Positions 52,184-62,418 are shown, counted from the first letter of the stretch. The stretch: DNA of 64,000 nt from Pagrus major (GCF_040436345.1 NC_133230.1:24624197-24688196); one strand, 5' to 3'. Notes: generated by a model from the sequence alone, not told the origin. Program-made: numbers and translations.

Positions 52184-52249
52184 GCATAAAAACATTTCAG
52201 ACATTATTTTCAATTTCCTCCTTAATTTAGCAAAAAATGATTTTCAAAT

Positions 52250-52353
52250 CAAAACAAATCAATTTTACTTAAATAGCCCAAAATCCCAATCGCATTGCCT
52301 CAGTGGGCTTTACAATCTGTAAAGTGAACGACATCCTCTGTCCTTAGACCAGA
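52250..52353. repeat. Dispersed repeat forming the ISG12-1 3' UTR
   Basis: CAATTTTACTTAAATAGCCC followed by ATTGCCTCAGTGGGCTTTAC and AATCTGTAAAGTGAACGACA is a widespread teleost repeat. It runs right up to the ISG12-1 stop codon. Its inner part is kept near ISG12-2 and ISG12-3. Confidence 0.55.
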
Positions 52354-53021
52354 TCAGATGAGGAGTGCAATCAGCCCTCCTGCTGCTGCTCCAGTGCCGC
52401 CCACAGCTGCACTGACAGCTCCTGACAGTCCAGCTGCACCTACAGAAACATTGCACAGGCTTTATATCAAGGTATGGAGCTACAGCAATGATCATCTCAG
52501 CATTCAGACACAAAGCTTAAAAAAGTCATTTAATACATCAAGGAATGAATTTTACCTGCTGCCTGCAAAACAGCCACTGTACTTCCTGCTGCCACTGCTC
52601 CTCCATTAGCCACTGCTGCAGCTGACATCATGCTGGCAGCATAGGAGCCTGCTGCTATTCCAGCTGAGGTGAATCCTATGCCGGCCAGAACAAAAGGAGC
52701 CCCGACCACGGCACCTGCTGCACATTGTCAAAAGCATAGCAGAGGAAACTGTTACACCACTTCAAAATGGATCATGCTTGATATAACTTCAGTATGTAAA
52801 TGGATTTTCTACTTTAAAGTGTGTTAAAAACAACTGGAAACAACACAGATGATCCATGAAGGCTTTCCAAACACTTACTTGCTCCTGCTCCGATTAACGC
52901 AGCTGTCACTGAAACACAAGATGAAAACATTACAGCTCATTTGGTTTAGTTAAAGACAATTTGCTATGGTTACTACATTCATAGAGAAAGAGAAGGAACA
53001 GTGTTACTCACATAGCCCCAT
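52354..53021 (-). CDS. ISG12-1, interferon alpha-inducible protein 27-like
   Basis: Complete four-exon gene of 95 residues. Exons: 53012-53021 (10 bases, ATGGGGCTAT), 52879-52908 (30 bases), 52556-52717, 52354-52439, all with GT/AG sites and in phase. The protein is glycine/alanine-rich and strongly hydrophobic throughout, with the family core [21 protein letters not shown] and AVAAGSTVAVLQAAGAAGLSG (Ifi-6-16 domain, residues about 15-90). ISG12/IFI27 proteins are small membrane proteins of mitochondria or the nuclear envelope, induced by interferon and tied to apoptosis and antiviral defence. Exon 3 has two possible acceptors three bases apart (CAGCAG). A TATA box lies 39-46 bases upstream. 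This is the only copy in the window with all its exons. Confidence 0.9.
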
Positions 53022-53059
53022 GTTGTTCTTCTTTGTGATGAGCCTTGCACTGGGCTGAG

Positions 53060-53067
53060 TTTATATA
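53060..53067 (-). promoter_or_regulatory. TATA box and degenerate ISRE of ISG12-1
   Basis: Minus-strand TATATAAA starts 46 bases upstream of the ATG. Just beyond, at 53093-53102, the plus strand reads GAAATGAAGC where both relics have a perfect GAAANNGAAA. The ISRE of this gene therefore appears weakened or replaced. Confidence 0.5.
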
Positions 53068-53102
53068 CTGAGAGTTAGGTATCACTTCCTCAGAAATGAA
53101 GC

Positions 53103-54712
53103 AGTTTAAGATCTAATCAAAAGAGGGCGTCACTGAGTACTTAGCTCCCTTTCAAAATAAACTTTAGTCATTAACATTTCTTGGGTGGTTTGTCATAACT
53201 ATAACTGGAAAAACAGGACAGAAACATAGGCAGAAATTAAGCACGTGTGACATGGTGATGTAGTGTGATGTCAAGAAGTCATGAATTTAAAGGTGGGGCT
53301 ACTGATGAGGCCTTTCAGGCACTTTCTGTGGGAGAGAGGAGCTCCCGCTGGCACGGACTTTGGCTTTTTAACTTTTAAGACATTTTACATGAATCATCTC
53401 AGCAACTATTGGATGGATTTTTGTATGATATTCACTTAAATGGGCACCTGAGTGAGAAGAATTCTGTACAACATGGAAAAAACCTCAGTATACATTGGCA
53501 GCAGCGCTACTTATAGGCACACATAAATATCACACAGTAAATAGTAATCACAACAGTCTGAGACAATGATGAGCTGAATGTATCACAATGCAAGGTGCAA
53601 AGATTAGACGTCTCGGAAGTAGAATTTAGTCCTTGTTGCAGCAGGAAGGCATCTTAAACCATGTTGATTTGTTGGACAACAAGCTGTAGTGCCTCCCAGA
53701 GGGCAAAAGCTGACACAAAAAGTGAGCAGGAAGGGATGGGTAAAATATCATTTTATAGGGACATCACTGCTGAGGGTCCAAGGGTCTGTCTCCTTCACAG
53801 GAAGCTCCAGATCCAGTGGATGCAGCGGCTGTTGTTCATGTGGACCGAAAGACTAATGAATGCTGAGTGGGAGAAATGTAATGAAGGAATGTTTGATTTG
53901 TACACTGACATCAATCGTTGGTCTGAGAGGGCTTCAATATCCGTCACAATGGCAGACTCTGGGTGTCTGGAGGTACAGATGAGATGAGCCTTGGAGAAAT
54001 TCCAGACTCCGTTGGTGATACTGAGAGACGACAGGGACCGAGAGTCTGTAGCTCCTGTCTACGACTACACTCCTGTACACTGTACTTTAAGTATTTGTAT
54101 AACTGAGGCCCTTTCCAGTCTATTATTTTATTCATCATTGATTATTCCACATCAAGCTGCTGCACTTAAAAAATGTTAATGAGCTTGTGAACAATTTAAT
54201 TTACTCATTCAGGCCATCTAGTGGACATGATGAGGAATGGAAGAAAAATATGTGCAGACGACACACTGAACTGTCACAGCTTTTACAGATTTATTGTTTT
54301 TATTTACTGAAAAAATATTTTAAAAATTAGATTTTTAATTCATATAAGAAGTTCATCCATGCCAGTGACAGTTTTCTAAGTCAAGTTACATTTTACAGTC
54401 TTGTGGATTTCTGTTTGTTCCCCTTCACTCTTCTTGAAAGCTACACTCTATCAAATTGGTCGATATTTACAGGTTGAAATCCAGGTCAGGTTTTGTTATA
54501 TTTCTATCTTCCTGAATACTTTGCAAGTTAGACAACGTCACTGTTTTGGGACCACCTTGCTGCCAGGTAGTAGACTCACATTGTTCAGTGAAACTGCAGG
54601 TAAGGGGCAAATTAAGATTAGCATGAGAAAAATCATTTGTTCAGCTTTTTTATTTATCCCCTTTTGTCTTTTTATTTGTTTTGGTTGCTTTTTGCTGTCA
54701 TGAAGTCTCTTA
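53103..54712. other. Spacer between ISG12-1 and ISG12-2
   Basis: No gene is supported. The phrase CAACTATTGGATGGATTTTT near 53404 is a common fish repeat motif. Open frames at 53661-53987 and nearby lack any recognisable protein. Confidence 0.45.
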
Positions 54713-54834
54713 AAGGGAGAGTTCACCCCAAAATAAAAAATAGATATTTGTCCTCATACCTGCAATACTATTTGTCCATCTAGATTGTTTTGGTGGAAAT
54801 TGGGGAGTTTGGGAGGTATGGGTTATACAGATGT
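54713..54834. mobile_element. MITE fragment, AAAGGGAGAGTTCACCCC
   Basis: TTAAAGGGAGAGTTCACCCC and CAATACTATTTGTCCATCTA belong to a well-known teleost MITE. Only one end is present; the right side passes into ISG12-2 flanking DNA. Confidence 0.6.
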
Positions 54835-55384
54835 CTGCCTTCTCTCAAATAAAATGGAACTACATCACACTTGGCTTGGGTGCTCAAAGCGTAAAAAAAT
54901 AAATAAATACACATTTGAAAAACTCTTTCCAGAAATCATGACCCACTTACGCAAAATAATCCTTGTTGTGAGCAGTTGCTCATAGTTTTGACCCCTCAGC
55001 TGATGATCTCCCAACTATTTACACATGACACAGTGAGCCAGCATCTTTAAGCAGTTCTAAAAGTTTATTGCATACAAACATTTCAGCTGTCTGACATGAC
55101 AAAGTTGCTGGTTAGTATGTGAACTGACATTATTTTCAATTTCATCCTTAATTTGGCAAAAAAAAATGACTGGCCTCAGATTTTACAATCTGTAAAGTGA
55201 ACGACATCCTCTGTCACCGACCAGATTCAGATGAGTGCAACCAGCCCTCCATTGTGCATAGTTAGTACTTTTACTTTAGGTACTTTACAGTACATTTTGA
55301 GCCCAATACTTTTGTACTTTTACTTGAGTAAAAATGTATGCGTATGACTTTGACTTGTGACAGTATTTCTACACTATAGAACTG

Positions 55385-56097
55385 CTATTTAAGGACAACA
55401 TCTGACACCATCAACTTAGGCTCAGCAGCTGTGTCATCATCAGGTGGGTCATCATCAGCTGGGTCATGATCATCAGCTTTTGCTTTTGCTTTTGCTTTTC
55501 CCACAAAGAGACTAGTCAGCCACCCCAATGCTCCTCCAGTGCCAGCCACAGCTGTAGTGGCAGTTGCCGACAGACCAGCTGCACCTACAGCAAGATTACA
55601 CTGGTTTAATATCAAGGTATGAAGCTACAGAAAAGCTGAGAAATAAATAAATAAATAACTAGGCTAAAAACAAGGACACTACAATGTCCATTATTGTTGT
55701 CTGTAGTGTGCATGTCCTGTCATTTTATAGCTGCATGTATTGTGATTTGTTCTGCGTGTCTGACAAACCTGTGAAGACGAAGGCAAATTTCCACATTATG
55801 GATAATAAAGATTATTATTGTTAAATGAATGAGTGGCACTATTATACGCAGTGGTTCCATCATAGTCATACTTAACAATGGATTGTAACCAAAAGCTACA
55901 AATCTGTTATGACAAGAAGATGAAACGGCTTTTATCTGCTGACTGCAAGACAGCCACAGCACTTCCAGCTGCCACTCCTCCTCCGTTAGCAATCGCAGCA
56001 GCCGACATCATTTTAGCAGCGATGGAGCCTGCTGCTATTCCAGCTGAGGTGAAACCTGCAGCGCCCAGAGCCAAAGGAGCCCCGACCACGGCAACTA
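55385..56097 (-). pseudogene. ISG12-2, 5'-truncated ISG12 gene with acidic tail
   Basis: The two main exons are present: 55936-56097 (core [40 protein letters not shown]) and 55385-55584 ([20 protein letters not shown], then GWLTSLF and a tail). Two faults suggest a dead gene. Exons 1-2 are absent because the duplication join at 56163 cuts them off. The donor after the core exon reads AT instead of GT (ISG12-3 has GT). The C-terminus has about 35 extra residues: four Lys-Ala pairs, then Asp/Pro-rich repeats (DDHDPADDDPPDDD) ending VSDVVLK. The reading frame of each exon is open. It might use a distant first exon, but none is visible. Confidence 0.8.
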
Positions 56098-56675
56098 CTG
56101 CACATGGATAAGAACAGAATCAGAGGAAACTTTTCTAAATCAAAGTGTGCTAATTTGTTGGGTAGTGTTGATGGACTCCCACTCAGTTGAATGTGTTGCT
56201 CTCTATCCCTGAGGATGAACTGGGACTGACAGTGGTTATGGCAGGATCTTGTTCATGGTCCACTCACCACAATACGACCCTTGGGGATAAGTGGTGGGAA
56301 TTGAGGATCTGTGGTTCTGGCTCCTTGGAGGGGTTTGGCAGACCCACACCCAGTGCCTGCTAATGTAGTCAAGCCAAGCAGAAAAATCTGCATTGCCTGA
56401 GACAAGATCTCAAGGTCATTCCTTTCCTTTTCCATGCTCTGCCTCCTAAAACCACCAACAACCAGTATTTGATGTTGACAGTGATCAGCTATGAATGTTA
56501 GTTATGCCCCCCGATTACCCCTGATTCTTTTTTCTTATCATCAAAATTGTGCTTCCCCAAATATTGCAGTCCTCCTGACGATCCTTTTGTTTGTGTTTTA
56601 CCTTTTTTTCCTTGTACATTTTCAGTTTTATGCACATCAGCTGCTCACTCAACTTTTTCGTCCTCCTCTCTACAG

Positions 56676-58376
56676 AGTTGTTCATCGAGCGCTTCTGCAT
56701 GACAGGGGGAAACAGCCCCATTGGCTACTTGAAGGCTTACCACACTAACCTTTACCTGTCTGCTGATCCCATCAAGGTTCGAGAAGCACTGGAGGAAGGT
56801 CAGTGCTAAAAGACAGAAGCTACATATTACTGTGAAGCTGTAACACCAGCGTAATGAAGCAAAAGTTGGCGTCTCTGCTGCATATGTAACATGTATTGAT
56901 ACACAGCTGATTTTTCAACAATCCATTCAGGCATAGCAGCAGCCACCATGTTCACCCCAGAGAAGATGACGGAAGTGTCGGAGACTCAGCTGCGTGTTGC
57001 CTTCGATGGTGACACTGTCCTCTTCTCTGATGAGTCTGAGCGCATTTTCAAGGCCCACGGACGGGATCAAGTTGTTTGAGCACGAGAAGGCGCATGAGAA
57101 CATGCCTCTGGACCATGTACAGTATACATATACAGTGACAATTTTTTAATCTCACTGCTATTGGGCATGTAGTACATTTGGTACATTCAATGAAGGGATT
57201 TTTCTGGTTTATTACAACTTGGGTCTATTGTCTTACCTGTGACCATCATTTCTGTCACTAAGGATTGGGGAAACATGGTGATATCCATCAGTCCATGCCA
57301 TCCCCCTTTTTAATCAAAATGACATCCACCTTGTTAACCTAGCTAGGGTTAAGAGTTTATTTATGCTCCCTTCACGTACGAAAATAGATACATCCGTTTC
57401 GAGCAAACCTTTATTGCCCACATATTTCCAATGCATCCATTCCTAGAGGGCGCCGCTCAGAGTCAACTTGGTCTCACACGGACCTCCACTTTTCCTTTGC
57501 CACCATCCAAAGAAGCGGTCAGATGACCAGACAGGCTTTTCATAAACCAGATTATCAAAAGAATTTGAATTTGAGCACATGTTGAAATATTGGCAAACAT
57601 TCCTAATTAAGCAGGAAAACACTGTGCACAAGTGTAAGTACAGGAAGTCAAAGATGAACAAGAAATTTGGTCTGTAAACTCATTTTTTCCATTTGTTTTT
57701 TTCTTTCAAATTAATTTGACTGATCTAGTGGTTTGTTTTAAACCTGTCCGAGCTTTTATTTCTCGCAACATCTGACTTCTCCTTGAAATGTCACCTCATT
57801 TCCCCATCTCAGGAATCATTAGACCAATAGGAATGATGGCTAATGCTATGACTGCAAGTTATAAGTTATAATAAAGCAGCTGCATATACAGGAAAGTTTG
57901 TTATGAACTGAGATTCTAAAATTCGAACAAATAGAGCCACATATAAATCTAGAAGCTAACAAATGCAGCCTGTGGGCTCACTGTATTCGTCCTTCTTTCT
58001 GCAGGGGCCATTGAAGTGTTTCCTTGAGGCTTTAGGAAAGCTGCAGAAGAAGTTCTATAACAAAGGCCAGCGCATGGACTGCCCCATCCGGACCTACTTG
58101 GTGACGGCTCGCTCCGCAGCCAGTTCTGGTACCAGAGCCCTAAAAACTCTGCGCTCATGGGGTCTGGAGATCAACGAAGCTCTCTTTTTGGCAGGGGCAC
58201 CCAAAGGCCCCGTGCTTGAGAAGATCAGGCCGCACATCTTCTTTGATGACCACATGTTTCACGTGGAGGGAGCAGCTGAATTAGGGACGGTAGCGTGCCA
58301 CGTGCCCTATGGGATAGCTCAGACGGTCAGCAAGAAAGGAATTAAGGACAAAGAGACGTCTTCAGCACCCAAGTAG
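56676..58376 (+). pseudogene. Partial nt5c1a duplicate (exons 4-6)
   Basis: Exons 4 (56676-56798), 5 (56931-57116) and 6 (58005-58376) match nt5c1a with GT/AG sites kept. Exons 1-3 are missing. Exon 5 has one inserted base at 57067, which shifts the frame and meets TGA at 57077-57079, before the TARS, GAPKGP and FFDD motifs. Exon 6 differs from the parent by only three bases by eye, all silent, so the protein is identical there. Too recent to have decayed, or subject to gene conversion. It lies antisense between ISG12-2 and the copy B relic. Confidence 0.93.
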
Positions 58377-58464
58377 CCTGGACATCACTGCGCAGAGACA
58401 AGGGAAGTGGTACTCAGTGCTGTTTAAAATGCCATATACCACAGGAGACCTCCTGTTTATTAGA

Positions 58465-58470
58465 AATAAA
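58465..58470 (+). terminator. Poly(A) signal of the nt5c1a duplicate
   Basis: AATAAA at the position matching 49630-49635 in the parent gene. Confidence 0.4.
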
Positions 58471-58998
58471 ACAAAGTCTTCACACTTTGAAACAATATTT
58501 ATTTAGACGCCAGGTTGCTCAGCAAACTTGAAGCAGGATTTGTCTGACTTGCATGTTGTTGGTTTGCCTTTATGTATGTTGTACACGTGGTTGTTTGATC
58601 AATGTATATGAATGTAGTTTAAAATGAAGTATATTGGTAAGAAGGGAACATTTTACTTTAAATTGATATATTTATTTCTTATATCTTATAAAGATGAGTT
58701 ATAACTTATTTAGCATTTACTGACATCCATCATGTGCAATTTTCACTTCTGCTACTTGTACCTGAAGTGATAAAAGTTTGGTGTCTCCCTTGTTGTTGCC
58801 TGTCTGCCTTATTTTATCATTTGGGTGTGTCGTTGTTGGTACTGTTGTTCTACTGTTCTGAGTGTGAAGTGTCTATTGAATAACACGCTTGATCAGATGT
58901 GGAATCTGGGTTAATCTTGGCCAAATGAACACTGTGGACTGTTATGCAATCAAGTTTTTGTGTTTCAAGATTGAAGTAAAGATGACTGTATTACTAAC

Positions 58999-59194
58999 TT
59001 GCTCCTGCTTCATTCATCGCAGCTGTCACTGACACATGAAAACAGAAAACATTACAGCTCATCTGGCTTAATCCAAGACATTTGCTTTACGGTTACTGTT
59101 AGTTCATTTAATAAAGAAAACATAAGTAGGCTATCGGTGCTTTCAAAGACATGCATTAGCATTGTCTAAGAAAGTGATACTCACAAAGTCCCAC
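58999..59194 (-). pseudogene. ISG12 first-exon relic, copy B
   Basis: Duplicate of the relic at 50164-50359: exon 2-like 58999-59028 and exon 1-like 59185-59194, again with GTG in place of ATG. It lies upstream of ISG12-2 on the same strand, with the whole nt5c1a duplicate between them, so it cannot supply an in-frame start to ISG12-2 without new changes. Confidence 0.72.
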
Positions 59195-59266
59195 GTCATT
59201 CCTTTTTCTGCTGCACCTTGAACTGGGTTTATGTCCTATAGGTGAGGGTTAGATAACATTTCTTGA

Positions 59267-59276
59267 GAAATTGAAA
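59267..59276. promoter_or_regulatory. ISRE, GAAATTGAAA
   Basis: Perfect GAAANNGAAA, at the place matching 50432-50441. The copies differ only in the two free positions (TT against TG). The TATA-like ATATAAA of copy A reads ACATAAA here. Confidence 0.5.
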
Positions 59277-61218
59277 GAGGGTGTCACAGAGTCCTTATCT
59301 CCGTTGAACCTCAATGAACTCAACTAACATTTCAAGACATGACTATAACTGGAACACCAGAATAGAAAGCAAAAGATAGAAACACTTTAAAAGACACTGA
59401 TAAATCAGTGGACCTCGTACTTTGTAAAGACCCGTTGGCCTTTCATTGTGACCAGCCCAAAGCACGCCTGTGCAATAATTAGGATGTTTAATCAACACTT
59501 TTATGTGACACAGGTCACCTGTCAGGTGGATGTGGTTGGATTATCTTTGAAAAGGAGATGTGGGTTGAATCAAATTTGAATTTAAGAGGAAAAAAGTTGC
59601 TTGTGTGTACGAGAAAGTCTTTGAGTTCAACTCATGACTAGTTATGTTCAAGCATACCACCTAAAACAGATGATTAGTAAAAAAGGTAAAAACTGAATGA
59701 TATCTGCAACTGTGACTCCAGATTTTAATTAAGCCATATCTAATGACACCATTTTGAAGTTCTCCATCCCAATTTTTCCCAACATCAGTATGTGGTCTCC
59801 CTCTGGACAGATGTTGACGTTAAAGATGCTCTGATATGTCACATAGACAAATGATCTCAAAGGGGTCGTTTATAGTGACGAATATACAGAAAAAGTGTGT
59901 TTTAGCATCTTTCAGCTCATTGTGTTGGTTTTGCGAGTCAAGTCAATTTAATGTATAAGATACCAATTCACAACAACAGTTATTTCATGACACTTTTTAA
60001 TTAGAGTGGGTCTAGTCCCTTCACGTTACTTTAGAGACCCAACAATCCCCGTGAGCAAGCACTTGGTGACAGTGGTGAGGAAAATCAGCTTTTTAACAGA
60101 AAGAAACCAAGAAGCAGAAAGGATGAGCAAATTGTCTAATTTAATTCTATGTATGTGTAAATGCATTGTGGGTTACAACTTCCTTATGAGATTTTGAAGT
60201 CCAGAAATGGTTATGGATAAGCTGATAAACTGAATAGGTTACTTGATCTCAACAAATATCAGCAGTTTAGCACATTTGAAGTGACAGATTCAGCAGTTGC
60301 AGTTGCTTCTTTTTAGTTGACTATCTTTTGTTTTCTAGCCAGAACACAATCAGGTTATACAGGAAATTAGAGACTGTGTTTAAATGTCATAAACCTGGCT
60401 GCTGTTATAAATAGATGTCTAACCAACACCCAACCTTATTTTGGAAGCATTAATGACTCATTTTAACATAGGGATTGTTTTTTACGGTGTGTGAAGACAG
60501 ACAATACATTAACTACAGGGAGATTAGCTCTGACCCTATTAGCTCTTTAACACCACAGAACAAACATGTGTAGTTGAGACCAGATATGGATAAAAGACCA
60601 GTTGTTGTGAAGAGGAAAAAGTCATTCAATTAAATAGAAAAAGTACGTGTGATGTGAAAGTGAATGTGAAAGATGTTTAATTACAATACAATCAATCTAT
60701 AAAACTATCCCTGTGTGAAACTTTGTAGCAGACTACATACGCAGTCCAGAAACATTACCAAAAAACCTGACCTGCTTACACAAGATAATCCACAGACCTC
60801 GTTGTGAACAGTTGCTCATAGTTTTGACCCCTCAGTTGATGATCTCCCAACTATTTACACATGACACAGTGAGCCAGCATCTTTAAGCGGTTCTAAAAGT
60901 TTATTGCATACAAACATTTCAGCTGTCTGACATGACAAAGTTGCTGGTTAGTATGTGAACTGACATTATTTTCAATTTCCTCCTTAATTTGGCAAAAAAA
61001 TGACTGGCCTCAGATTTTACAATCTGTAAAGTGAACGACATCCTCTGTCACTGACCAGATTCAGATGAGTGCAACCAGCCCTCCATTGTGCATAGTTAGT
61101 ACTTTTACTTTAGGTACTTTACAGTACATTTTGAGCCCAATACTTTTGTACTTTTACTTGAGTAAAAATGTATGCGTATGACTTTGACTTGTGACAGTAT
61201 TCCTACACTATAGAACTG
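59277..61218. other. Spacer of unit 2 and ISG12-3 3' region
   Basis: It matches 50442-52100 and then 54985-55384 of unit 1, with the deletion point between. A poly(A) signal for ISG12-3 lies at 60900-60905 (minus). A short fragment of the AGTACTTTTACTT repeat lies at about 61085-61205. No gene. Confidence 0.6.
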
Positions 61219-61928
61219 CTATTTAAGGACAACATCTGACACCGTCAACATAGGCTCAGCAGGTGGGTCATCATCAGGTGAGTCATCATCAGCTGGGTCA
61301 TCATCATCAGCTTTTGCTTTTGCTTTTCCCAAAAAGAGACTAGTCAGCCACCCCAATGCTCCTCCAGTGCCAGCCACAGCTGTAGTGGCAGTTGCCGACA
61401 GACCAGCTGCACCTACAGCAAGATTACACTGGTTTAATATCAAGGTATGAAGCTACAGAAAAGCTGAGAAATAAAGAAATAAAAAACTAGGCTAAAAACT
61501 AGGACACTGGAACAATGTCCATTATTGTTGTCTGTAGTGTGCATGTCCTGTCATTTTATAGCTGCATGTATTGTGATTTGTTCTGCGCGTCTGACAAATC
61601 TGTGAAGACGAAGGCAAATTTCCACATTATGGATCATAAAGATTATTATTGTTAAATGAATGAGTGGCACTATTATACTCAGTGGTGTCATCATAGTCTA
61701 CCTAAACAATGGACTGTAACCAAAAGCTACAAATCTGTTATGACAAGTAGAAGAAACAGCTTTTACCTGCTGACTGCAAGACAGCCACAACACTTCCAGC
61801 TGCCACTCCTCCTCCGTTAGCAATCGCAGCAGCCGACATCATATTAGCAGCGATGGAGCCTGCTGCTATCCCAGCTGAGGTGAAACCTGCAGCGCCCAGA
61901 GCCAAAGGAGCCCCGACCACGGCAACTA
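61219..61928 (-). CDS. ISG12-3, IFI27-like with acidic tail, first exons not found
   Basis: Two exons with intact splice sites: 61767-61928 (core [24 protein letters not shown]) and 61219-61412 ([29 protein letters not shown] and tail). They join in phase and give about 117 residues downstream of the missing start. The tail has three Lys-Ala pairs and Asp/Pro-rich repeats ([16 protein letters not shown]) ending VSDVVLK. All length changes against ISG12-2 are in multiples of three. ISG12-1-like intron sequence continues past the exon to about 62450, interrupted by a MITE. No 30-base exon 2 or ATG exon is seen up to the window edge. Partial gene: either broken or with a distant start. Confidence 0.7.
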
Positions 61929-62065
61929 CTGCACATGGAAAAGAACAGAATCAGAGAAAACTTTTCTAAATCAAAGTGTGCTAATTTGTTGGGTCACTTT
62001 AAAATTGATCATGTATGATCTAAGTTTAACATAGAAATGTTTTTTTTACATTTACAAAAAAAAAA

Positions 62066-62418
62066 AAGGTGCACTACTTCATTTTGGGGAAGAAATTATA
62101 ATCAACAGAGAAAGATCATCATTAATTGATTTTTTTTAAATGCCTAAATAAACAAATTGTCTTCATTTCCTTGACTGAATAAACAAACTGATGTTAAAAA
62201 GGACAACACAATTTCATACTGTTTTACTTTGTATTTGGCGGACCCTGCCACCTTTCTAGCTTCAAACAGTGTTCTGGAGACCTTATTGTCTTTCGTTCAG
62301 TTTGTTCAGTTATGGAAAAAGAAATATTTCTGAGTTTGTATCATCACCTCAGTAATATCGTAAATATTAAAACTCTGAGTTTGAATTTCTTCTCCAAAAC
62401 TAGATAGTGCCCCTTTAA
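62066..62418. mobile_element. MITE, TTAAAGGTGC family, direct copy in ISG12-3 intron
   Basis: It begins AAAGGTGCACTACTTCATTT and ends CTAGATAGTGCCCCTTTAA. The interior includes GGCGGACCCTGCCACCTTTC. It splits DNA that matches the ISG12-1 second intron on both sides (TCATGTATGATCTAAG before, AAAGTGTGTTAAAA after), so it inserted after the ISG12 genes separated. Confidence 0.78.

Larger units (their letters stand above)
47329..56163. repeat. Tandem duplication, unit 1 (about 8.8 kb)
   Basis: Sequence from AGTGTTGATGGACTCCCACT at 47329 is repeated from 56164 with a constant offset of 8,835 bases across nt5c1a exons 4 and 6 and their flanks. Unit 1 holds nt5c1a exons 4-6, an ISG12 5' relic, ISG12-1 and ISG12-2. 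The join at 56162-56164 fuses ISG12-2 upstream sequence (TTTGTTGGGT) directly to the nt5c1a intron 3 breakpoint, with about one base of shared sequence. Confidence 0.93.
56164..61993. repeat. Tandem duplication, unit 2 (about 5.8 kb, internally deleted)
   Basis: It repeats unit 1 with about 1-2% difference by eye. It lacks about 2.9 kb: near 60830 the sequence matches the ISG12-1 3' flank on the left and the ISG12-2 3' flank on the right, joined in the shared CAGTTGCTCATAG. It thus lacks an ISG12-1 equivalent. It ends at TTTGTTGGG, after which unduplicated sequence resumes. Confidence 0.9.

Noticed and set aside
53661-53987. 108-residue open frame between ISG12-1 and ISG12-2
   Set aside because: No family resemblance, no splice context, and composition like intergenic sequence.
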